Part shown: positions 33,509-44,300 of the stretch, one piece after another
How positions within the stretch are numbered: position 1 is the first letter of the stretch
Layout: the number at the start of each line of letters is the position of its first letter
Source of the DNA: Cydia pomonella
Lineage: Eukaryota; Arthropoda; Insecta; Lepidoptera; Tortricidae
NCBI RefSeq assembly: GCF_033807575.1
Contig: NC_084710.1
Coordinates: forward strand, 19,076,357-19,140,356
Direction of reading: 5' to 3'
DNA: 64,000 nt
The notes under the pieces: generated by a model
The model's database searches: none
What the model was told of the DNA's origin: nothing
The model's input: the letters and a program-made list of their open reading frames with translations, nothing else
Position numbers and translations under genes: made by a program

Positions 33509-34019
33509 TTGATTGGATAGCTAGGGCATGATGACAATACATATTTTATCATTCAACTCGACTAAGGTTTTTTTTTAATGTAACTGATTAATCTGATCTG
33601 GACCCACTCTGGCAAGGCACCTTTGTCTTACGTTGTTATAGGCGCGAAGGGTCGGCTTCCCATACAAACTTTTAGATTTCACGCTTATCTACTTGTACAA
33701 AGTTGGCAAGGCACTTACTTAGGTACTCGCTTACTCCGGAGACCTTTCTACTGGCTAGATGCGTGATTGTGTAGGTACACATCTAGAGTAATTTTGCACA
33801 TGAACATAGATGTAACGTACAGTCAAGATATAAAATATCGACACCATCACATCGACATGAGTAATTTACACTTAAGTTATATGTATTTCTATTTTTTAGT
33901 TCACCGTATTAGGTACAATTGGTGAAACAACTTTGTCAGTAGAAAAAAGGCGCGAATTTCAAATTTTCTATAGGCACTCGCGCCTATATATTTTTTAAAT
34001 TTTGCTCTTTTTTTCTACT
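33509..34019. other. 3' flank, gene-free
   Basis: Nothing recognised beyond AT-rich DNA; no clear polyadenylation signal close to the stop. Confidence 0.35.
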
Positions 34020-34472
34020 TCTTTTTTATAAAAAAGCGACCAAGTGCGAGTCGGACTCGCCCATGAAGGGTTCCGTATCATTTATGACGTATTAAAAAAA
34101 ACTACTTACTAGATCTCGTTCAAACCAATTTTCGGGGAAAGTTTGCATGGTAATGTACATAATATATATTTTTTAGGTTTATCATTCTTAGAAGTTACAT
34201 GGGGGGGGGGGGGGGGGGGGGTTGACACACATTTTACCACTTTGGAAGTGTCTCTCCCCAAAGATTTTTTAAGTTTCAGTTCTAAGTATGGGGAACCCCC
34301 AAAATTCATTGTTATTTTTTTCTATTTTTGTGTGAAAATCTTAATGCGGTTCATAGAATACATACTTACCAAGTTTCGGAAAAAAGTGGCTGTGACATAA
34401 ACGGACAGACAGACGGACATGACGAATCTATAAGGGTTCCGTTTTTTGCCATTTGGCTACGGAACCCTAAAA
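34020..34472 (+). repeat. Dispersed repeat family R3, near-complete copy with G21 tract
   Basis: Starts AAGTGCGAGTCGGACTCGCC and GGGTTCCGTA, ends GACAGACAGACGGACATGAC then AAGGGTTCCGTTTTTTGCC and GGAACCCTA. 34201-34221 is an uninterrupted run of G, whose length may be an assembly estimate. Relatives: 8440-8765 (partial, inverted), 35277-36172 and 63130-63432 (inverted). Confidence 0.75.
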
Positions 34473-34497
34473 AGAGATGGAATAAAAATGGGGTTTA

Positions 34498-34910
34498 TCA
34501 CTGTGTATCCCCGCCAGGTCTCCTTTGGCCGACGTTTTTCTTATCTTGGAGATTCCAGTCTAGGACTTGCCTCGGTATGTGGTCAGGATCCCTTCCGAGT
34601 GTATGTCCAATCCAACTCCATTTCCGGCGCTTGATAGGCTGGTCGATCAGGGTCTCATTGCAGAATGTCCACAGGTTGGCATTGGATATTTTTCCAGGCA
34701 AGTATATACCGAGAATGCGGCGGAGGCAGCAGTTAATGCAAACTTGTAGCTGAATATTATGAGCTTGAGCAGAGCGGAACAGTGTGAAGGTAGCTCTTGC
34801 TTTGGCAATTCTCGAAGCGATGTCTCTTCGCTCCCTCCACCTCCAATCTCTTGGCTCCCACCACCTCCAGTCTCTTCGCTCCCTCCACCTCCAGTCTCTC
34901 ACACGACGCC
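34498..34910 (-). pseudogene. LINE RT C-terminal fragment fused to a short tandem repeat
   Basis: Minus frame of 134 codons. Its second half (RSAQAHNIQLQVCINCCLRRILGIYLPGK, RKWSWIGHTLGRD) matches the C-terminal region common in insect LINE RTs. The first residues come from a tandem unit of about 30-33 bp at 34815-34905 (CTTCGCTCCCTCCACCTCCA with variations), read as RDWRWRERRDWRWWEP. 5' truncated. Confidence 0.7.
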
Positions 34911-35276
34911 CTCGAGGTAGAAAAATCGTCGACGTGCTCCACGAGTCACGACCTCAGTGCCAAAAAGAGAAGTGGCTCAGCATAGTTTGACATAAACCGT
35001 GCAGGTATCCACTTTGTAGATATTTTTCTAATTGTCAAAATGGAAAAAATAAGCTACATGTTCCAGATGTCTTCAAGCTAGTTGATTTATGTATTGTGAT
35101 CTTGATCTATCTATATTATTTAAAATTATGTTAACATCTCTTATCCCATTGATTATTTTAACTCAAATTGTATATTAACGATTTTTTCCCCAAAAAATAA
35201 AACAAAACAATGCCTTGAGCAAAAACTTTTACACTTTTAGACAGTAACTCTAGAGCTTGCCTTCAGCAACATATTA
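34911..35276. other. Gene-free DNA
   Basis: Nothing recognised. Confidence 0.35.
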
Positions 35277-36172
35277 AAAAACCGGTCAAGTGCGAGTTCG
35301 TTTTACTCGCTCACCGAGGTTTCCGTACAAACTTTGAATTATCTCTATAATGGCGCAAAACTTTTGATCAGATGTACAGTCAGCGTCAAATACTTTGTAG
35401 CAGTCAAAGTGGCCAAATAGTTCGGTACACCATACTAAATATATGGTGTACCGAACTATTTGGCTACTTAGGTTGCTACAAAGTATTTGACGCTGACTGT
35501 ACCTATACCAAAGATTTATATAACTTCGTACCCTCTATTCTCTTTGCCTATAATAAGTATAATTGTGTAGTTGTGTACAGCACCAGCACACTCTATCGGA
35601 AAATTTACTAACTAATTTGAGCGATGTAGGTAATGCACGTATGTTGGTTTTTCGAGGATAAATCTCTGACATGTTAACCGATTTCAAAAAATATTCCTTT
35701 ATTTGAAAAAAGGTATCTTTAATATAATATCATAGAAATTTCAAGTGTAACGAACACACGTAAAGTTGGTTAAATTGTTAACTGAATTCGGAAATGTTTT
35801 ATGTTAATTAAAAAATAGATTTTATCAAGATAGAGATCTGATTATATTTTTCCTGCATTATGTATATACTTATACAGTAATTATGTTAAGATTATCTAAA
35901 AAAATATATCATTTTATTATTTAGGTATTTTTTCCCACTTGACCTAGTCACTAGACTTTGAAATTTTGCGCCCTCTTCATATTGGGCATTTAAATACTTT
36001 CAATGTGTCTGGGTTAGCGTTTTTCATAAATATTCCAAATTTCAAATCAATGGCTTAAGCGGTTTTCGAGATATTTAGCGAAGTGACAGACAGACAGACA
36101 GACGGACGGACCGACGTACAGAGTCGTACCATAAGGGTTCCTTTCGTACCATTTTGGTACGGATCCCTCTGT
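35277..36172 (+). repeat. Dispersed repeat family R3, diverged copy with insertion
   Basis: Left end ACCGGTCAAGTGCGAGTTCG with a TTTCCGTAC. Right end AGCGAAGTGACAGACAGACAG then AAGGGTTCCTTTCG and GGTACGGATCCC at about 36080-36170. The body is interrupted by the palindrome at 35375-35501 and diverges strongly in the centre. Confidence 0.55.
35375..35501. mobile_element. 127-bp palindromic MITE, family M4 copy 2
   Basis: Same length and ends as 29055-29181; its centre is in the opposite orientation (CCATACTAAATATATGG versus CCATATATTTAGTATGG). Few mismatches between the two copies, so both are recent or under the same homogenisation. Confidence 0.85.
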
Positions 36173-36482
36173 GTCCTCGCGTTGTCCCGGCATTTTGCCA
36201 CGGCTCATGAGAGCCTGGGGTCCGCTTGACAACTAATCCCAAGATTTGGCGTAGACACTAGTTTTTACGAAATCCCTAAAAAGAAAAATCTCTAATAATA
36301 TTGATTAACTTGATTTTGTTCAGTTACTGGACTATGTTATACCTACTGTAGCCTTGCTGTAGTCAATATGTAGGTGACATTCTCCTTGCTAGATTTCTCC
36401 ATGCTGTTTAATAACATTCCTCTCCTTTCTCTGTGAAAAATGTCAACGATTGTCAACATACCAAATTAAAGCAAATCTCAGA
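36173..36482. other. 5' flank of paralogue 3, gene-free
   Basis: Nothing recognised before the conserved upstream element. Confidence 0.35.
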
Positions 36483-36517
36483 GTAAAATGCCAAATTGAT
36501 ATTGTCAAAACAAAATG
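36483..36517 (+). promoter_or_regulatory. Conserved upstream element of the Cys-rich cluster (paralogue 3)
   Basis: AAAATGCCAAA, a 6-bp spacer (TTGATA), then TTGTCAAAA, the counterpart of 27171-27204 and on the same strand. About 130-160 bp before ATG 36645. Confidence 0.45.
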
Positions 36518-36644
36518 TTTTTTATAACTTAATCTTATAAAGGGCAAAAAAATGGTAAAAGCTTATAAGTACAAAAAAATTGTGCACTTTTTATAAGTGC
36601 ATAGAATATTATAATAACAAAAAACAGGAACACCAATATTCACC

Positions 36645-39600
36645 ATGCCGTACATACCTGGCGGAGACTGCAATGTTGGACCTGTGGCAAAAGAAAAGAT
36701 ATGTGATGGATGTTTCCCAAGTAAATCCAAAAGTCCAATCGTTGTTAAGATATGTAGACCAATAAATCATAATGTTAACAGAATGGGCTATGGCAATCGT
36801 TTTCCAGCAAACCGAGGAGACTGCTGCAAATGGTGTGCGCACAAAGGATATGCTAACCAAATGGCTTTTAATCAAAATAAAATAGTTAACTTCGATCTAA
36901 TTAATCGCATAAATGACGCAAGTGGTGTCAGTCCAATGCTGACATATACGGCAACACCTCCTGGAGGACCGCCAGGTAAAAGGAAGTGTGATAATTGTAT
37001 AAACATACTACGTGACAAGGAGCTCCAATTATTAAAGAAAGAACAAGAAATATTAAAAATTAAGACACATTTCACAAATCTTCCAAAGAGTGGCGGTCAA
37101 GAAGGACTAGGTACAAACTGTGAGCATTGCTTCAAAGCTCTTCGTGAGAAGGAATTCGAATTATTTAGAAAAGAGCAAGAAATAGCAAAGATGAAGATGG
37201 CTGTTACTGCGAAGAGTCCTTTAAATACCCAGGCAAAAGTAGACAGGGCAAGATGTGCCAACTGTTTCAAGGCACTGCGACAGAAAGAGTTAGAACTAAT
37301 TAAAAAAGAACATGCATTAATGAAGAATATGACTCGCCCGAATATAAATGTGAAAAACTTGAACTACTGCAGTTGCTGCAGAGATAAGAAAAAATCATCA
37401 ATCAATCAACTGCAGAAACAAGAAGAATTAAGGAAAAAGAATCGTGACAATTGCTTTAAACAACTTCGCATGAAAGAAATCCGACTTTTAGCGAAAGAGA
37501 GAGAAATTGATAAGAAGATCCAGAAGTTTAGAGAGGAAAGTATTGCCAAAGCAAAGATGGATCTGGAAAAAACTCCGGATCCAAGACTTATAAAACCAAC
37601 GACAAAAGAGGTTATAAAATGCTCGTGTAGCTGTACAGGGTTACCAGAACCCATTAAAGAAAAAGAGAAACCGCCAGGCATTTGTAAATACTTATATAAA
37701 AAATTCCCTACGAGCCCCGGACGGCGTGCTCAGACGATGCCGATCGCAATAGTGAAATCACAAGACACGAAACTTTCCGCCAAAGCACTCAAAGAACGCA
37801 AGTGTTCGCGTCCATGCTGTTTTATAAAAATGGCATCCAATATGACCGCATGTTTCTTGACTCCACCGAAAGTGAAAAAGCCAAAAGAACTTCCAGAACC
37901 CTGCAAATTCCTAAAAATGCTACCTTGGTGTAGTCCAGGTCAACCCAAGAAGGACATATTACAATGTTGTATTGTGCCCACTAAGCTCGAAAGACCGCCG
38001 ACAATCAAAGAACAAATCCAAATTGAAAAACGTATTAAGAAACAAAAAGCTATAGCAATCAAGGCTGCGAAGGCTGCCGCCGAGTCTGCTTCACCGTACA
38101 GAGTCGATACGATCGGTCAGATAAGGCCAGGAAAAATTAGGCCTTCGTCCAAGGAAAAGTTGAACGTTTTGGAGGCTGAAGTGCTTAGATCTTATGGGCC
38201 TAGGGGTCTTCAAGCGTACAAGACTAAGATGGCTGAACTTAAGATTGACACTGAAGTAGCCCATGCTAAAATTCAAAAAAGAATACTTTCCAGGGAGGAA
38301 CGATTCGAGACTGAAATGCCAAAAAAGTATACGTTTAAAGGAGCTAAGTATTTCATGTCAAAGATGGGCGTCCCAGGCCATCCCAGTTACCAGGTCCCAG
38401 GCCATCCCAGTTCCCAGATCCCAGGCCATCCCAGTTACCAGGTCCCAGGCCGTTCCAGTTTCCAGATTCCTGGCCGTTCCAGTTTCCAGTTCGCAGGCGG
38501 TCCCAGTTCCCAGGTCCAAGGGCCTTCCAGTTTCCAGGTCCCAGGCGGTCCCAGTTCCCGGGTCCCAGGCGGTCCCAGTTTCCAGGTCCCAGGCGGTCCC
38601 AGTTCCCAGGTCCCAGGCGGTCCCGGTTCCCAGGTCCCAGGCGGTCCTAGTTACCAGGTCCCGCAAGAATCCCGAGGTTTCTATTCACCGACCAGGGTCG
38701 GTGCTGATCAGGAGATCGAAGTGCCTGGTTCTAAGTTTAAAATCACAAGGGGAACTTTCAAGACCAAAGTCTATGATCGGGCGACCAAAGCAACTAAGCA
38801 ATTTAGAACAAAAGTCGGACCAGGTTATGCTCAAAAGCCCGGAGAATATATTGAAGAAGGCGGTGGTTATAAGCCAGAGGTAGCTTATAGCGGAACCAAA
38901 GGGCCAATAATATCCAAGACGATGGGATCAACGATGGTTGATGAACACCGGGAAGCCCGAATGGGAGAAGCAAAGAAATCAATGTTTGGTGATGACAAAA
39001 GTAAAGTTTCAAGAAAATCTAAGATCATGATAGATGATGACGGGTTTGAAGTGCCTCAAAAATACAAGTCCATGTTTGGAGATGATAAGACCGAAGCATC
39101 AAGAAAATTTAAGGCTAAGATGGACGAAGATTGGGGCGAAAGTCCGAAAAGAGACAAAAAATATGCGAAAGAATATGGTTACGAAAAAAGAAGGAAGGAT
39201 GAAGATGAATTGCCTAGACAATACAGAAAATACGGTAAGGATGAAGATGGATCGCCTAGAAAACACAAAATATTCGGTAAGGATGAAGATGAAATGCCTG
39301 GGAAATTCATAAAATACATGAAGGATGAAGGTGATTTACCTAGAAAATTAAAAAAATACATGAAGGATGAAGATGGATTGCCTAGGGAATACAAAAAATA
39401 CGACAAGGATGATGGTGAATTGCCTAGAAAATACAAAAAATACAGAAAAGGACGCGACGATTACGAACGCGCATTACCCAAACGATACAGGACAAAAGTG
39501 GACGATGAAGGTTATGAAGTGCCCAGAGGATACGGGAGTAGATACGGATCGGGAGATTACTACGATGAATTCCCGGGAGAGTATGGTTCCAGGGAGAAAA

Positions 39601-39761
39601 TGAGAGGTCCTATACCATGGTACCCTTCTGCCCCAGATTCATTCCCTAAGTATTTAAAGATGTTTGGTCGCACGATAGTGTATTGTGCAGGATGCTTCAT
39701 TGGTATTCCGTGTATTTTGTTTTTGTGCCTATGTTTCCTTTTGTCTTCTTGCTCTGATTAG
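36645..39761 (+). CDS. Giant member of the Cys-rich module family with two low-complexity arrays and a C-terminal membrane segment, paralogue 3 (1038 aa)
   Basis: Single-exon gene. N-terminal block CDGCFPSKSKSPIVVKI (20-36). Three well-kept modules: CDNCINILRDKELQLLKKEQE (about 114), CEHCFKALREKEFELFRKEQE (about 158), CANCFKALRQKELELIKKEHA (about 203). Then NYCSCC (about 243), NCFKQLRMKEIRLLAKEREID (about 268), KCSCSC (about 325) and a Cys block RPCCFIKMASNMTACF (about 390) shared with paralogue 1. After a basic region comes an array of 8-residue PGGPSSQV-like units (about 574-672), recalling elastin-like VPGG repeats, then 14-residue units of the KDEDGLPRKYKKY type (about 835-935). It ends in a hydrophobic, Cys-rich stretch (about 1010-1036: VYCAGC..PCILFLCLCFLL), which could anchor it in a membrane. 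No signal peptide. Structural role likely, function unknown. Confidence 0.85.
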   Translation: MPYIPGGDCNVGPVAKEKICDGCFPSKSKSPIVVKICRPINHNVNRMGYGNRFPANRGDCCKWCAHKGYANQMAFNQNKIVNFDLINRINDASGVSPMLTYTATPPGGPPGKRKCDNCINILRDKELQLLKKEQEILKIKTHFTNLPKSGGQEGLGTNCEHCFKALREKEFELFRKEQEIAKMKMAVTAKSPLNTQAKVDRARCANCFKALRQKELELIKKEHALMKNMTRPNINVKNLNYCSCCRDKKKSSINQLQKQEELRKKNRDNCFKQLRMKEIRLLAKEREIDKKIQKFREESIAKAKMDLEKTPDPRLIKPTTKEVIKCSCSCTGLPEPIKEKEKPPGICKYLYKKFPTSPGRRAQTMPIAIVKSQDTKLSAKALKERKCSRPCCFIKMASNMTACFLTPPKVKKPKELPEPCKFLKMLPWCSPGQPKKDILQCCIVPTKLERPPTIKEQIQIEKRIKKQKAIAIKAAKAAAESASPYRVDTIGQIRPGKIRPSSKEKLNVLEAEVLRSYGPRGLQAYKTKMAELKIDTEVAHAKIQKRILSREERFETEMPKKYTFKGAKYFMSKMGVPGHPSYQVPGHPSSQIPGHPSYQVPGRSSFQIPGRSSFQFAGGPSSQVQGPSSFQVPGGPSSRVPGGPSFQVPGGPSSQVPGGPGSQVPGGPSYQVPQESRGFYSPTRVGADQEIEVPGSKFKITRGTFKTKVYDRATKATKQFRTKVGPGYAQKPGEYIEEGGGYKPEVAYSGTKGPIISKTMGSTMVDEHREARMGEAKKSMFGDDKSKVSRKSKIMIDDDGFEVPQKYKSMFGDDKTEASRKFKAKMDEDWGESPKRDKKYAKEYGYEKRRKDEDELPRQYRKYGKDEDGSPRKHKIFGKDEDEMPGKFIKYMKDEGDLPRKLKKYMKDEDGLPREYKKYDKDDGELPRKYKKYRKGRDDYERALPKRYRTKVDDEGYEVPRGYGSRYGSGDYYDEFPGEYGSREKMRGPIPWYPSAPDSFPKYLKMFGRTIVYCAGCFIGIPCILFLCLCFLLSSCSD
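38364..38661 (+). repeat. 24-bp coding minisatellite (PGGPSSQV array)
   Basis: About 12 tandem copies of a 24-bp unit, variants of CAGGTCCCAGGCGGTCCCAG. The first copies encode GHPSYQVP and GRSSFQIP; later copies are homogeneous GGPSSQVP. The homogeneous end suggests recent slippage or unequal exchange. Alternative frames are also open through the array and are not genes. Confidence 0.9.
39150..39455 (+). repeat. 42-bp coding repeat (KDEDGLPRKYKKY array)
   Basis: About six to seven units of 14 residues alternating an acidic KDEDG turn, Leu-Pro-Arg and a Lys/Tyr-rich strand. More degenerate than the upstream 24-bp array, so older. Preceded by longer related units (GDDKSKVSRKSKIMIDDDGFEVPQKYKSMF, 38990-39110). 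Confidence 0.75.
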
Positions 39762-40019
39762 ACTTGCTTTTGAATTAAAATACAATTACCTTCAAATCCT
39801 GTTATTAATTTAAAACCACCTGTACTAAAATATATCCAGTATGACGAGTATGACTGAAAATAATATTACATTAACCCTAAATTAGGCTGAAGTTTGATCG
39901 ATCCCTGCTTACTAATATTATAAATCAATGGCTCTGTGAGCTGTAGACCTCGCGATAAGATCGATAAGCTTAAAACATGTAAAAACAAACAAAAATACTT
40001 CGCTGAGCCATTTTCACAG
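39762..40019. terminator. 3' flank of paralogue 3 with ATTAAA
   Basis: TTGAATTAAAATACAATTACC at 39769-39789, about 10-20 bp after the stop, contains ATTAAA, the commonest variant poly(A) signal. Nothing else is seen. Confidence 0.35.
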
Positions 40020-40302
40020 CGTACAGCCAGTGGATGTCATTCCAGATCTAGAGCAGAGCCCAACTGGGGAAGTACCTCCACCTTACAGAAAACAGCAGCC
40101 AAATAACACTAGACCCTACTCATAGTGTTGTGTTCCTGCCGGTGAGTAAGGTTGCCAGAGCTCAACGAGGGGGGGCGGGTGTAGGGTCGGCAACGCGCAT
40201 GTAACTCCTCTGGAGTTGCAGGCGTACATAGGCTACGGAGACTGCTTACCATCAGGCGGGCCGTATGCTTGTTTCCCACCGACGTAGTATAAAAAAAACC
40301 TA
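40020..40302 (+). mobile_element. SINE-like repeat family S2, copy 1
   Basis: About 283 bp, from CAGCCAGTGGATGTCATTCC to CACCGACGTAGTATAAAAAA. Over 90 percent alike by eye to 48828-49110. It carries CCTCTGGAGTTGCAGGCG and CTTACCATCAGGCGGGCCGT, which also occur inverted at 19508-19620. Ends in a short A run. No Pol III A/B boxes were recognised, so it may be a LINE 3' end or a SINE with a lost head. Confidence 0.8.
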
Positions 40303-41366
40303 TTCACAATGATCTTTATGCTAATTCCACCTTTAACATTTTCCAAAAAAACGAAACGACTGAAAAATCCTATGTAGCTACTGAACCTGCTTACAACATT
40401 TCACGAGATTGAGAACAAGGGTGGTATTTATTATGGAAATTACTTTTCACCTCAGCAGCTTGAACAAGCCTACTTTCGTCACTCCAGGGAGTGAGACAAG
40501 CTTTCGTCATAATGAAGATACCTTTCATTCATGAATGTAAATAAATGTGGGTAAGTTTACTTGATGTTGAATTTTTTTAACCTTTAATATGTTCTCACTA
40601 CTGAGGTGAAAACTTGTATGTGTCACACGAGAGCAAAGTTATTTTACATCTCGTGTTTTTGAATTCATCGCCACGCTCAAGATTCTAACTTAGAATCGCT
40701 CGCTTCGCTCATGATTAAATTATAGAATCTTTCGCTGACACGGGACTCAAAATAAACACTCGCAAGAAAAACCAACTTTCCTCTCTTGTTGCACAAATAA
40801 CTATTTCAGAGTAGGTTAGGTACTAGATAGATACTATTGCGCAACTTGGAACTAACCGCAACACTAGTATGTTTGACACTGGTCAATGGTTGCATAAAAT
40901 TTGAACAAAGTGAGGAGTGTCATTAAAAAGTCATATTTTCAAAGAAATGAAATGTCGTTATTGATGCCACACTTTGTCATTAAAAAAAAGCATTTATTTC
41001 AGACCTTGGTCCATACCATATTATATTCTTTAATCTATACGATCCTACCATCTATGGTGAACGCACATGTACGTCGGGGGCAGTGAATGTGTTAATAGGT
41101 AGTTTACTCTTAGATCAATGATCAAATCACCATTTGATCACCATACATGTTTACATTTTCCATAAAGTTATTCTTTTTGTTACTGCTGTCACTCAATTCA
41201 GAAATGACAGAAATGTCACAACATCATAAAACTTGATATTGTTTACGTTATTTTTATAATAAGGAACATTTTATTTAATACGTTATGTATATAGTTTTAA
41301 ATGTAATAAACAGGATTCACAATTGCACAACGCTTTATAATCACTTTGGTACATGAGACCGTCTAT
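40303..41366. other. Intergenic and 5' flank of the fourth cluster gene
   Basis: 40610-40770 carries the old GAATCGCTCGCTTCGCTC-type repeat. No strong match to the upstream element of paralogues 1 and 3. A five-codon upstream ATG frame (41352) overlaps the proposed start at 41367. Confidence 0.4.
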
Positions 41367-44300
41367 ATGAAGAACAATAAACCTATGAATTATAACGACG
41401 ATCGGTATCGCGTCATAACCTTTGATAATGACCGTGTGGGGTACAGAAGTCCATCTTTAATAGAATATCTTGCCTCTGTAAAGAAGTGGTTTAAAGGCTC
41501 TTCAGATCAGTCCATGTCCAGGAAAGATGTAGCTACTACAGCCACGTTTTCTAAGGGAGTACAAAAGAGTAGATCTGGCAGTGCAATAGCACTGAAATCT
41601 ATCAGCAGTACGTATTGTTCATACTACCATTCCCTCATTTAAATTAGTAGGTACAACGCGGTGTTAGACTGCGTTTGCACTGAGGCGGAGATGAAAGCAG
41701 ACGTGCAGCGGACAATAAATGTGGATTAAAACGAATGCTTATTGATTGATTTTCACGTCAATCTCCTCCTCTGTTCATCTTCGCCTGAGTAGAAAGGCAG
41801 CCTTAAGAATGAGACCTCTAGGTACAATCATAATATTTCCTTTCCACATATATTTTTAATGCTACTCTGTCGTGAATAAGGCAAAAGACCTAACGGTGCT
41901 ATTTAGTTGGTCTTTACAATACCTGTATAACGAACTGAGAACCAGCAACATGCCTAACTGACCATTGGCCCTGGTATACTGGCCCTGCTAGACTTTATCT
42001 CAATGCAGTAGGGTTTGTTGTATTTTGTAGCCAAGTTAACTGTAATAGTACTCTAAAGTGCTATCATCGACAGCATAGCTAGTGTAACAATGTGGATGTA
42101 CTAGGATTAGAGCTCTGTCGTTCTCGAGATCGTTCTCCGTGTACTATGGGAGTTATTCTCTACATAGAATGTCACCCATACAAAACTGATAGGTAAGATT
42201 CTCGAGAACGGCAGTCTTCTACTCTAATCTAATTTTTCCACATTGTAAGTAAGACTAGCTGTGCTTGTAGCTCCACCCACACGGGGCTTCTTCAGTTTGA
42301 GTCATTCCACCTTTGGAGTGCTTTAACCAATAGTCGTGGTTAAACATACCTGCCAAATGTCATAAATTTCTGTTTTGTTGGGTTATTTTTTTTGTTTTAT
42401 AATTTTAATATGTATCTATGTTTGACTTATAATCAGAATTAGACACCAAATAGAGGAATAATCATGCTATATTTCCAGGTAATATTTTAAGAAGATACAC
42501 ACGCAGCAAAACACTTAGTCTAGTGGATTTAAAACGAATGTTCGTGAAAAATAATAGCTCTATTGAAAAAGGCCGGTCTAGTAAAAAAAGAAGTTCCAGA
42601 ACGAAAGTTAAGAATGAAGAGCATTTTATGAACTATGATAGAGACTTAGAAGTCTTATACAGTTGTGATACACATAGGTTTTCTCAAAAAGTAATACCCA
42701 CAGATGCTAGCAAAATCACCACCACAAGCTTAGAATCTTCAATTGATAGGGGCCGTGGAAAAAAATTAGTAAATACATGGAATTGTGGTAGAAAAGTGTG
42801 TAAACCACCAGACCCAAATCGCGTAAAGTTTCGTTGTGATTATCCCAATAAGTATTGTAATAACAAAATAACCTGTCCATATTATTTGGAGATATCTCCA
42901 CGAGAGAAAAAATCCTCTCAACATCGCAATGCTAAGGTGTTTGGTGATCGAACTTGTTCGGTCTTTTCTGCTTGTATATTATGCTGCCCTGGTGGAGGGA
43001 AACTGGCTAGTAAACCAGATCACTACACCCAAACGCCCAAAAAGTGCTCTCCGTATTGTTCTCCTACGCAACAGGCGGCTTATCCAAGAACTAATCATAC
43101 CGATCCTCAGAGTTCCAAATTAATGGTTTCATCTTGGTGCTCTAAAAGATTGGAGGCAGCTCCAAAAAGTAACTATTCGAATGTTCAGACGTATAACAAT
43201 AATAACTTATTTACACCGAAAATAGATGCCGGTCAAACAACTGATTATACCAATGCTCACTCATCCAATAAAATTCGAGTTTGTTGTTGCTCCAAGCTAA
43301 AGGAACGTAGGCCTAAAACTGATCACGACTATGCATACAAAATAGATGCCGGTCTAACAACAGACTACGCCAATGTTGAGTCATCTAATAAAATGCGTAA
43401 ATGTTGTTGCTCCAAGCAAAAGGAAGGTAGTCCGAAAATCGATCATGACAATACTTACAAATCTAACAGGAGGAGTGCAGCTTGTTGCGCACATAAAGGA
43501 AAACAAACTGATATAAAATCTTGTCACTTTACCACCCACAAGTCAACTAGCTTCGAAACCTTAAATAGACAACATAAGCTACAGCAAGCGGATCTAAACA
43601 CTTACGCCATTACTCAGACATGTAATAACATATGTACTTGTTATTGTGATCCTCCCCGACAGGAAACAGATCACAAATCTGACTTCGCTAGCACCCAGAC
43701 GTCTAATACAAATCGTTTGTTGGATGGGCCTTTCCGAAAGGATATTGTCGATAATCAAACGTCATGTAGTAATATGTTTACATGTTGCTTCCCGAAGTGG
43801 AATCAACGCGGTCCAAAAATTGAGAGTATGGGCATCCAAACTTCAAACAATAGATTGTATACATGTTGTTGTCTTCAGCAAACGGATGATCGTCCAAGAT
43901 GTGACAACGCCAAAATGAAATGTACTAAAAAGAAAAATAAATTAAGGTGTTACTGCATTTGTACAAAAAAGTGTGTATTTCAGGAAGAATAATAACTATG
44001 GTTTATAATTTTCTATTGTATTTTTAATGGTTAATCTACATGTTGCAGGTCAAGATATCCAAAGAACAAAAAATCACAGACCTATTTTAGTCGGTTACAA
44101 CGAAGAAATCTTAGCGTGCAAACTCCGAATTGTCAGCGGCACACCAAAAGGCCGTGTAAATGCTGTGCTGATGTTGAAATTGGCTCAACTGTTCCTCAAC
44201 CATCGGCATGGGTTCGAATCGTGCGGACGCCAGTTAAAAGACGTTGCCGCTGTTTCCAGATCCAGACTCTTCCAGAGCATCACGTCTGCTCATGTCAGGC

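Noticed and set aside
38364..38661. CRISPR-like array
   Set aside because: Contiguous coding minisatellite without spacers in a eukaryotic genome.
38263..38883. 206-codon plus frame rich in SRSQAVPV
   Set aside because: Out-of-frame reading of the 24-bp coding repeat in paralogue 3.
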